Below, one piece after another: positions 17,780 through 24,529 of a DNA stretch of 64,000 nucleotides. The stretch lies in contig CAUPES010000006.1 in the NCBI GenBank assembly GCA_963510375.1, positions 1 to 64,000 on the forward strand, in the 5' to 3' direction. Numbering within the stretch: the stretch's first letter is position 1; each line of letters starts with the position of its first letter. Source of the stretch: Fastidiosipila sp963510375 (GTDB taxonomy: Bacteria > Bacillota > Clostridia > Saccharofermentanales > Fastidiosipilaceae). The notes below the pieces were generated by a model. That model was not told the DNA's origin. It saw only the letters and a list, made by a program, of their open reading frames with translations, and did not search any database. The translations under genes and the position numbers were made by a program.

Positions 17780-19672
17780 CTAATTTCTTATATATTTTGT
17801 AACATCTTCAACTGACTCTAAAACTCCTCTAAAAGCTCCTGCATCGTCAATTAATGCTTTATATGTGATATAGATAGTTCTACCTTCCTGATTCTCATAC
17901 CACATCTCTTCTTTGTCCTTAATGCCATTTTCAAAGTGTTCAAACAAAAGCTTGATTCTTGGCCATAATTTTGGCGGGTGGCAATATTCTATATTTCTAC
18001 CAATTTGTGCGTTTGTGCGTTTAAATATCATCTTATCCAGATTCTCCTGACAATTAAAATATCGAAATACCCTATTTGTATCAACAAATGTCAATTCCGC
18101 CGGCAAGGCTAAAAGCAATGCGTCTACTTCGGTCAAATCTAACTTGCCTAGTTCAGTCTGCAAGTACGATACTTCTGCAACCTTTTCCTGCCATTTTCCA
18201 CTAAATATTCCATCCGTAAACTCTATTTCCAGATTTTTTTCACTCGTTAATTTATCTTCAGGTAAAAATTCTGATGCAGATTTAATTACAGGCTTCTTTA
18301 TAGGATTAGTATCACCCTCTAAACTCATCTCACGTTTAGATGGGTTTTCCAAATTATTATATTTATCTATAAGCAAAATCAGCAAAATCATCCCAAGAAA
18401 ATCTTTTTTCTCGGTATAAATACTCTGTAGAGTTAAGTTATAGTTTTGGTGCTGATAACAAATCCTAAACTCTTCTTTTTCTCCTTCTTTATTTCTAACT
18501 CTTAGCAAATTACTATTACTAATTTTATTTTGATAGATGCTTGAACTAATCAAGTTTTCTATTGGACTACCAATATCATTTTTTGAAAAAAATTCACTTT
18601 CTTGGTTGATAAATTTAAGGCACAAATCCTGATCATATAGAGCAACTATGTAGTCTAAATTTTGCAGAATAACTCTTGCCTCATCTAGGCTCATATTACC
18701 GCCTCTAAATTTCCTACTTGTAGATTCTTCCAATAGACTTTGAGGGTTCTTAGCCTCATAAATTATCGTGATATAAGCATCTTCTAGTTCTACTTTTTTT
18801 GTTTCTCTTAGCTTATTTTCTGCTCTCTTCTCAATTCTATTTCTTGTACCTTGTATGCTTTGTGTAACTTCTATATCAAATTTATGTTTAGAATTTTTGT
18901 CATCGTCATCCGATTCTACTGGTTTAATAATGGCGTAACCATAGGCATAACTTTCTTCTTTAATCTCTTCCCAATCTTCTGGTTTTAATGTTTCAAGAAG
19001 CAAATTTAACAATATAACTTCTTCTTTGAAAATCATCTCATTAAGTTCATTTTTAAATATTTGATATGAATTTTCTAAAATCTTTAAATCTATTTCTGGT
19101 AGCTTATCCACATTTAATTTAAATTCATTAAATAGCTCCAAAATCATATCATCCTTAGCCCACATAACTTTGGGTGGGGCATAATGACCATATTTCTCAA
19201 GGAAAGGGAAAAACACTTTTTCTTTACGTTCATAATGCTTACTTACCTCTCCTAACATTGAAACCTGACGTTTAAGACCAGATAGCATCTCTTTATTAAT
19301 GCTATTTGGATTAGATATTAGGTAATTAATAATATTATCAACACGCAAAATAGTCTTTCTCAAAGCTATATTTTCTTGCTTAAAAATATATACAGGGTGG
19401 TCTTTGTTATCAATCCCAAATACATCAGGGGCTTCGACATTATTCTGAAATACTCTGGCATGCACATTACATAATTTAAGTACATCTTCAAAGCTTAAGT
19501 CATTATTGGGGTCATTAATAATTTCTTGTTCCATTAGACTAATTTCTATCGCATTCACATTAGAAAAATGTTTCTCAAATTCTTCCTGAACACTTTCTTG
19601 ACTTGAGCCTAAATGTAGCTTTTCAAGTATATTTTTCAAAATTTCTATTCTCTCAGAATTATTATTGACCAC
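17780..19672 (-). CDS. DUF438/hemerythrin/PAS sensor-like protein
   Basis: A 630-residue cytoplasmic protein with three recognisable parts. Residues 1-90 match the DUF438 region. Residues about 90-240 form a hemerythrin-like (HHE) helical bundle with suitably spaced His and Glu residues (HARVF, HPVYIF, HYERKEKVFFPFLEKYGH, EEVILLNLL), which would bind a di-iron centre. The C-terminal 120 residues are a PAS domain (TFVDTNRVFRYFN to GVLESVEDVTKYI). A second PAS-like segment lies near 330-420. There is no kinase, cyclase or DNA-binding domain. Family members are linked to sensing or handling oxygen or nitric oxide, so it may protect or report on the oxygen-sensitive NrdD/NrdG encoded next to it; that link is inference. 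It overlaps the preceding DUF1858 gene by 11 bases. Confidence 0.85.
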   Translation of the reverse strand: MVNNNSERIEILKNILEKLHLGSSQESVQEEFEKHFSNVNAIEISLMEQEIINDPNNDLSFEDVLKLCNVHARVFQNNVEAPDVFGIDNKDHPVYIFKQENIALRKTILRVDNIINYLISNPNSINKEMLSGLKRQVSMLGEVSKHYERKEKVFFPFLEKYGHYAPPKVMWAKDDMILELFNEFKLNVDKLPEIDLKILENSYQIFKNELNEMIFKEEVILLNLLLETLKPEDWEEIKEESYAYGYAIIKPVESDDDDKNSKHKFDIEVTQSIQGTRNRIEKRAENKLRETKKVELEDAYITIIYEAKNPQSLLEESTSRKFRGGNMSLDEARVILQNLDYIVALYDQDLCLKFINQESEFFSKNDIGSPIENLISSSIYQNKISNSNLLRVRNKEGEKEEFRICYQHQNYNLTLQSIYTEKKDFLGMILLILLIDKYNNLENPSKREMSLEGDTNPIKKPVIKSASEFLPEDKLTSEKNLEIEFTDGIFSGKWQEKVAEVSYLQTELGKLDLTEVDALLLALPAELTFVDTNRVFRYFNCQENLDKMIFKRTNAQIGRNIEYCHPPKLWPRIKLLFEHFENGIKDKEEMWYENQEGRTIYITYKALIDDAGAFRGVLESVEDVTKYIRN

Positions 19673-19904
19673 TTTCTATTACCTCGTATCCATTGCACTG
19701 CAATGTACTAATTAATTTATCCTTTGATATTCCTGTAATCCTTAATCCCTTGTTTAGACTAACTTTACCCCCAGCAGTCATTCTCATAAGTTTATTTTTC
19801 AATGGGGTAAATCCAAGCTCAACTAATAAATCTAAAACTTCTGGATTTTCCTCTATAACCTGGTTCACCGGCATATCTAAATCTATCTGATTACTAATAT
19901 TCAT
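19662..19904 (-). CDS. DUF1858-domain small protein, first gene of the nrd operon
   Basis: An 80-residue protein made almost entirely of a DUF1858 domain: IDLDMPVNQVIEENPEVLDL followed by LGF and the KVSLNKGLRITGIS-type ending. DUF1858 often appears fused or adjacent to DUF438/hemerythrin proteins, and here it overlaps the DUF438 gene by 11 bases. It begins about 110 bases after the riboswitch terminator and is the first gene controlled by it. Biochemical function is not established. Confidence 0.85.
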   Translation of the reverse strand: MNISNQIDLDMPVNQVIEENPEVLDLLVELGFTPLKNKLMRMTAGGKVSLNKGLRITGISKDKLISTLQCNGYEVIESGQ

Positions 19905-20018
19905 TAAATCACCTCTATAAAAAGCAATTAAATAATGGCGTTATTTTTTACGTTTTTGAGAAAAGAAAAGACAAATTGAACTAAATATAAAAATATTCAG
20001 CAAAGATAATAGAGCAAT

Positions 20019-20281
20019 AAAAAAAGCCACGCCAAAAGCGTAGCCCGTATTTACAGCTTATTATTCTCCAGCAAGTTGCAAATTGTCCGTTGCATTTCTC
20101 ACTAACAAAAGATTAAGTGGATATTCTGGCTAATAACTACATCAATTATTATTAAATTGATACGCATCATCACCTTCCCGGTTCTAACCAGTGGTATAGA
20201 CTCTGCTCATTAATCACAGCGGCGGTTCCGCAGAAGACTCAAACTTCTTTCCCCATTAAGTTTCGCAACGCTTAATCTTGA
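20019..20281 (-). promoter_or_regulatory. Cobalamin (B12) riboswitch with intrinsic terminator
   Basis: On the minus strand the leader shows the hallmarks of the cobalamin aptamer. A P1 stem GATTAAG/CTTAATC pairs 20271-20277 with 20111-20117. Next come the GCGGAACCGCCGCTGTGATT segment (about 20213-20232), CCACTGG (about 20187-20193), CCGGGAAGG (about 20173-20181), and AGCCAGAATATCCA near 20119-20132. It is followed by an expression platform ending in a 7-bp GC-rich hairpin (20026-20044, GCTACGC/GCGTGGC) and seven U residues (20019-20025), a clear terminator. The next gene in this direction is DUF1858 at 19904, leading into DUF438-nrdD-nrdG. The likely logic is that B12 binding causes termination; the exact switching pairing was not worked out. 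Confidence 0.93.
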
Positions 20282-20302
20282 TATTCAATTTTTATTAAGA
20301 TC

Positions 20303-20331
20303 ATCATAGCAGAGAAATAATTTTTAGTAAA
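20303..20331 (-). promoter_or_regulatory. Promoter of the riboswitch-controlled nrd operon
   Basis: TTTACT (20326-20331), a 17-base spacer, then TATGAT (20303-20308) with an extended -10 TGC just before it. Transcription would start near 20296, right at the 5' edge of the cobalamin aptamer. Confidence 0.75.
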
Positions 20332-20373
20332 TACATAAAAAACTTGGTAGTGATAATAGTATGTATTTCGAAC

Positions 20374-20931
20374 CTATTTAGCTCTATTCTCCAACTCGTT
20401 TTCGCTCCAAGTTCTCATTACAATAACGTGATAGACTTTTTTATTTTCTGCCAATTCGTAATATGCAGACTTAGGAGTTTCTGTTACTACATATAGATAA
20501 TTATCTTTGTTATTATCATTTCTATATATTTCATCTCCTTTGGCAAAACCATGCCCTTGCATGTTCTTTACTGGAATATCATCTATGATATCCTGCACTG
20601 TTCCTATTTTTTGATAATCTCGTTCTTGCAGTAGCTTATTTACATTTACTTTATTATCTTCTTTTCTACTCATATCATCTGGTAAATCATGCCCTTCTGA
20701 AATATTTGTATAAATCTCATTATCTACCTTCAAATAATAGAATACTAAGCTACCTCTCTTATAACCTGTAGGGGTGGGTAGTTCATCATAGCTATTAGAT
20801 CCAATAACATCATTATCAACTCTTGAATTCTCAGGATTGAAATTTTCACTTGTATGATGCTTATTGCAAGATACAAGTAATAAGCAACAGAAAATTGAAA
20901 CTACTATACTTTTTAAATAACTTGTGTTCAT
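20374..20931 (-). CDS. Predicted lipoprotein of unknown function
   Basis: A 185-residue protein with a lipoprotein signal: basic start, hydrophobic stretch SIVVSIFCCLLLVSC and lipobox LVSC with the acylated cysteine at residue 22. The mature part is polar, with no family I recognise. It has an RGSLVFYYLKVDNEIYTNIS segment in the middle and a Lys/Glu-rich end. It starts at 20931 behind TTAGGAGAG. The 28 codons directly upstream read like the end of another coding sequence (see findings). It is probably monocistronic, since the downstream nrd promoter begins 43 bases after its stop. Function unknown. Confidence 0.75.
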   Translation of the reverse strand: MNTSYLKSIVVSIFCCLLLVSCNKHHTSENFNPENSRVDNDVIGSNSYDELPTPTGYKRGSLVFYYLKVDNEIYTNISEGHDLPDDMSRKEDNKVNVNKLLQERDYQKIGTVQDIIDDIPVKNMQGHGFAKGDEIYRNDNNKDNYLYVVTETPKSAYYELAENKKVYHVIVMRTWSENELENRAK

Positions 20932-21047
20932 AGGCTACTCTCCTAAGGGATTTCTGTACACATATGGTACTGGTTCACTTGAATTTGGATCAATCGATAA
21001 TTCTATTTGAACAACACAATCATTATATTAATACTTTCCCCACAAAA

Positions 21048-21077
21048 AAACTCCCAGATCTTTCGACCTAGGAGTTT
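21048..21077 (-). terminator. Rho-independent terminator of the aldolase gene
   Basis: On the minus strand, an AAACTCC...GGGAGTTT hairpin followed by a run of T residues, 46 bases beyond the aldolase stop codon. Confidence 0.85.
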
Positions 21078-21122
21078 CTTAGTATTCTATATTTGTGAAC
21101 TTTAATAGCTCATTATAGCAAA

Positions 21123-22022
21123 TTATTTGATTGAAGCTTCGTAAATACCTTCAATTGTTCTTGCCATGTGTGCATCAAACTCTTCATCTGTTTGATCAGC
21201 TGTTAAGCCTGCTGCGAATGTACGTGAGAATGAAGCGATTAAGCCTTCGTTTTGAGCTAATTTTTCGTTAGCTGTATCTGCATCGTAACCACCTGATAAG
21301 CAAACTACACGAACTACATCAGGTTTTTGTGTTAACTCTTTGTATAGGTTAACTTCTGTTGGGATTGTTAACTTGAACATAATTGGTGTTCCAGCTTCCC
21401 AGTTGTTTTCTAAGTTCTTGTAGATTTCTTTTAACATGAACTCTTCAATCTTAGCTTTGTCTTCTGCGTGGATTGATACTTCTGGTTCTAGCATTGGTAC
21501 TAGACCGTGAGCTGCAACTTGTTTACCAATTTCGAATTGTTGTTTAACAGCTTCTGCAATACCTTTTTCGTTGTATTCTTTAATGAATGAACGCTCTTTT
21601 GTACCAAATACACCTTTAGATTTTGCTCTTGCTAGTAGTTCGTCTAGACCTGGGTTTGGTTTCATTAATTGAACACCGTTCTCTAAGTCTGCTAAACCTT
21701 TGTCAATTTTTACGAAAGGAACTACACCTTTATCCCATAGGTATGTTGGTGTTTCTTTACCTTCGATGTCTCTATCCATTGTTTGTTCGAACAAGATAGC
21801 ACCTAATACTTTTTCTGATGTGAATGAAGGACTTGTAATAATTCTAGTACGCATTGCGTGTACTAAGTCAAACATTTCCTCTTCTGTACTATATTGGTCT
21901 TCTGAAATACCATATGCTGCTAATGCTTTAGGAGTTGAACCACCACTTTGGTCTAAAGCTGCGATAAAACCTTTACCATTAGTCATACGATCTAACATTT
22001 CTTTGTTAATTTCTTTGCTCAT
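21123..22022 (-). CDS. fda: Class I fructose-bisphosphate aldolase
   Basis: Splits fructose-1,6-bisphosphate in glycolysis by Schiff-base chemistry. The 299-residue sequence matches the bacterial class I (metal-independent) type of Staphylococcus and lactic acid bacteria. It has IAALDQSGGSTPKAL (about 19-33), the acidic LEPEVSI (about 177-183) and IMFKLTIPTEVNLY containing the likely Schiff-base lysine (near 212). The phosphate-binding CLSGGYDADTANEKL lies near 236-250 and SFSRTFAAGL near 260-269. Its strong terminator and promoter suggest an independent, highly expressed unit. Start at 22022 behind a GAAGGAGAT site. Confidence 0.93.
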   Translation of the reverse strand: MSKEINKEMLDRMTNGKGFIAALDQSGGSTPKALAAYGISEDQYSTEEEMFDLVHAMRTRIITSPSFTSEKVLGAILFEQTMDRDIEGKETPTYLWDKGVVPFVKIDKGLADLENGVQLMKPNPGLDELLARAKSKGVFGTKERSFIKEYNEKGIAEAVKQQFEIGKQVAAHGLVPMLEPEVSIHAEDKAKIEEFMLKEIYKNLENNWEAGTPIMFKLTIPTEVNLYKELTQKPDVVRVVCLSGGYDADTANEKLAQNEGLIASFSRTFAAGLTADQTDEEFDAHMARTIEGIYEASIK

Positions 22023-22097
22023 ATGAAATCTCCTTCTTTTAATTTTTATTTGTTAAGTCATTTTCTAACGTCTATATTCTACCATAAATTTTTTTCT

Positions 22098-22126
22098 TTT
22101 AAAGCTTATTAGTATGTGTTTGTCAA
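22098..22126 (-). promoter_or_regulatory. Candidate aldolase promoter
   Basis: TTGACA (22121-22126), a 17-base spacer and TTTAAA (22098-22103), about 75 bases before the start codon. The -35 is consensus and the -10 is weak. Confidence 0.5.
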
Positions 22127-22231
22127 TTTTATAGACTTTATTATGTAAATTCAATTGATTCAGACCGAGTTTTGACATTTTCATTAAATTTTATTCACAA
22201 ATTGGTAATCTTACGACCTACTAAGCTAATC

Positions 22232-22264
22232 TTATAAGCGAGAGCCACCATTTGGCGCTTATAA
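22232..22264. repeat. Hairpin-forming inverted repeat of unknown role
   Basis: TTATAAGCG and CGCTTATAA pair perfectly around AGAGCCACCATTTGG. An inner GCCA/TGGC pairing can extend the structure. It has no T-run on either strand. It lies upstream of the aldolase promoter and could be an operator or structured RNA element. Confidence 0.4.
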
Positions 22265-22375
22265 AAACTTATATAATTAAAAGTGTATTATCCACTGTTA
22301 ATACGGTATTTTTACATAGACAAAGTTTTTTGCTTCACTTATCATAATGATACTAACCTCATACAAATACCCCGT

Positions 22376-22404
22376 AAAAGAAGCTACCCCCTGTAGCTTC
22401 TTTT
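22376..22404. terminator. Bidirectional terminator after the small coiled-coil gene
   Basis: A 12-bp perfect stem AAAAGAAGCTAC / GTAGCTTCTTTT with a 5-base loop, directly beyond the stop codon of the minus-strand gene at 22418. Confidence 0.8.
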
Positions 22405-22417
22405 CGTATTTAAAGGT

Positions 22418-22669
22418 TTATTTTTTATTTATCTTGTCTACGCTCTTTTTGGTTTTATCAGCTGATTTCTCAATACTTGAGATGTGTTTTTCGAGTCGAT
22501 TGATATTTGATTTTAACTCATTTAGTTTAGGATCTATATTGCCTTGAACTGCATCTAAGTTCATTTTAACTTTTTCTGCTTTTTCTTCTACTTCTTGCAT
22601 TATTTCTTTGAACTTGCCTAAATTATCAGATATCTTACCCATATTTTCTTTCGATGTTCTTCCTGCCAT
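22418..22669 (-). CDS. Small coiled-coil protein of unknown function
   Basis: An 83-residue, highly charged protein with heptad-like spacing of hydrophobic residues through most of its length (NLGKFKEIMQEVEEKAEKVK; LNELKSNINRLEKHISSIE) and a Lys-rich end. It has no signal peptide or membrane segment. It is a real gene by its good AAGGAG site 8 bases before the ATG and by the terminator directly after it. It follows the second ABC exporter pair by 45 bases and is likely cotranscribed. I recognise no family. Confidence 0.7.
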   Translation of the reverse strand: MAGRTSKENMGKISDNLGKFKEIMQEVEEKAEKVKMNLDAVQGNIDPKLNELKSNINRLEKHISSIEKSADKTKKSVDKINKK

Positions 22670-22714
22670 GTTTGTTTCTCCTTATTCAACTTGCTCAGAA
22701 ATCTAGACTTCTTA

Positions 22715-24529
22715 TTAATATTGTCCAGCTTCTAACATTTCTCTGATTTGCTGTTCATATAACTTAGCATAGTATCCGCCTTTAAGTAGTAATTCATCGT
22801 GCTTACCTTGTTCAGCTATACCTTGCTCAGCAATGTAGAAAATTTTGTCTGCGTTTCTAATCGTTGAAAGTCTGTGCGCAATACTAAATGTTGTTCTGCC
22901 TTTGGTCAACTCTTCCAATCCTAACTGTAGTGCTTTTTCAGTCTGAGTATCAATTGATGAAGTTGCCTCATCCAAGATTATCAGAGCTGGATCTGCTAGC
23001 AGAACTCTTGCAATACTTATCAACTGCTTCTCACCAGCCGAAACACCAGAACCTCTCTCTTGAATCTCTGTGTTATATCCATCTGCTTGTTTCATAATAA
23101 ATTCATGGGCATGAACTGCCTTAGCTGCAGCTATGACCTCTTCGTCGGTCGCACCTAATCTACCGTAGCGAATATTTTCCATAATTGTGGTTGGCCACAA
23201 GTATGGATCTTGCATCATGATTCCTAATTGAGAGCGTAGTGAGTCTATAGTTACTTTTTCTACATTGTTACCATCTATTAGTACTTCTCCAGAGTCTACG
23301 TCATAGAATCTAGAAATTAGATTAACAATTGTTGATTTACCTGCGCCTGTAGGACCAACAAGGGCAACGCTTTCGCCTGGTTTTACTTTGAAGTTTACGT
23401 CTTTAAGAACTGGTTTATCATCTTCGTATGAGAAAGTTACATCACGAAACTCTACTTCACCTTTGACCTTAGGCATCTCATAAGCATCCTCTGCATCCTC
23501 TATTATTAATGGCTCATCTAAGAATTCAAAAATTCTCTCTATATAAGAAGCACCATCAAGTATTTGGTTATAGTAGTTAGCCAAGTTTGATATTGGTCCC
23601 CAGAAGAAACCTACATAACCAACGAAAGCTATTATTGTACCTATCTCTAATGGAGCTCCGTTGGCTTGGCGCACCCAAAACACGGCAGCTGCATAAAGGA
23701 AAACTGTGGTGAAGTTGGCAATAGCTTCTACCACCGGCATCATTGAGAAGTTAATGATATTAACATCTATAAAAGATTTTCTAACTTGGTTACCTAGTCC
23801 ATGGTAAATTTGTCTGTTGACACCTTCTCTACCAAAAAGTTGGGTAATCTTCATACCTTGTACTGATTCTTGGTTGTAGGCATTAATATTTGAGACCTTG
23901 TTGTTACGTATCTGTTGCACTTTTCTCTGATATTTCTTGATAATTGCTAGATAGATTACCAATAAAGGTACACCTAGCATTGCATATAGAGTTAATTGCA
24001 CATCAACAAGAAACATATATATAAGAATTATTATTAATGAACTTAATTCTACGATAACATTAACTAATACATTACTAATAAGATCACTAACAGTATTAAC
24101 GTAGTTGACAACTCTGGTTGAGATTTTCCCATGTGGTCTACTATCGAAATATGTAAATGGTAACTCCTGCAGTCTATAGTACATATCGTATCTTATATCT
24201 GTGATCATCTCCTGACCAGTATAGCTTAAAGCTTTTATTCTATAACGGCTACATAAGGCTACAACTATCAATATAGCTACGTATATACCTGATAAAGTGT
24301 ATAGATATACATAGTCTTTGTTTGGTATCGCTACATCCATTGCCCTTTGGAAAATCATTGGGCTCAATAACCCTATAGCCTGTGAAATAATCATTACTAT
24401 AGCAATGCGAACTAATCTATGTTTGTAAGGGTCAACATATTTGAAAACTCTCTTTACCTGATCCCAGTTAAAGGGGGTCTCCAGAATTTCATCTTGGTCA
24501 AATCTATTTCTACTAGCCATTATTTGCAC
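22715..24529 (-). CDS. ABC exporter half-transporter (canonical NBD subunit) of second pair
   Basis: A 604-residue half-transporter with six membrane helices after about 35 cytoplasmic residues. It has a complete ATPase domain: Walker A GPTGAGKST, Walker B LIILDEATS with catalytic Glu, H-loop IAHRLS. The signature motif is altered to VSAGE. Its partner gene, overlapping it by 17 bases upstream, has a canonical LSGGQ but Asp for the catalytic Glu. Together they should form a heterodimeric exporter with one working and one degenerate ATP site, like the 5.6-9.3 kb pair. The start at 24529 lies inside the partner's 3' end. Substrate unknown. Confidence 0.92.
   Translation of the reverse strand: MQIMASRNRFDQDEILETPFNWDQVKRVFKYVDPYKHRLVRIAIVMIISQAIGLLSPMIFQRAMDVAIPNKDYVYLYTLSGIYVAILIVVALCSRYRIKALSYTGQEMITDIRYDMYYRLQELPFTYFDSRPHGKISTRVVNYVNTVSDLISNVLVNVIVELSSLIIILIYMFLVDVQLTLYAMLGVPLLVIYLAIIKKYQRKVQQIRNNKVSNINAYNQESVQGMKITQLFGREGVNRQIYHGLGNQVRKSFIDVNIINFSMMPVVEAIANFTTVFLYAAAVFWVRQANGAPLEIGTIIAFVGYVGFFWGPISNLANYYNQILDGASYIERIFEFLDEPLIIEDAEDAYEMPKVKGEVEFRDVTFSYEDDKPVLKDVNFKVKPGESVALVGPTGAGKSTIVNLISRFYDVDSGEVLIDGNNVEKVTIDSLRSQLGIMMQDPYLWPTTIMENIRYGRLGATDEEVIAAAKAVHAHEFIMKQADGYNTEIQERGSGVSAGEKQLISIARVLLADPALIILDEATSSIDTQTEKALQLGLEELTKGRTTFSIAHRLSTIRNADKIFYIAEQGIAEQGKHDELLLKGGYYAKLYEQQIREMLEAGQY

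Larger units (their letters stand above)
22023..22417. other. Intergenic region upstream of the aldolase gene
   Basis: About 395 bases without a gene. It contains the aldolase promoter candidate (22098-22126), an unexplained strong hairpin (22232-22264) and, at its right end, the terminator of the small coiled-coil gene (22376-22404). No start codon with a ribosome-binding site and useful frame was seen. Confidence 0.5.
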
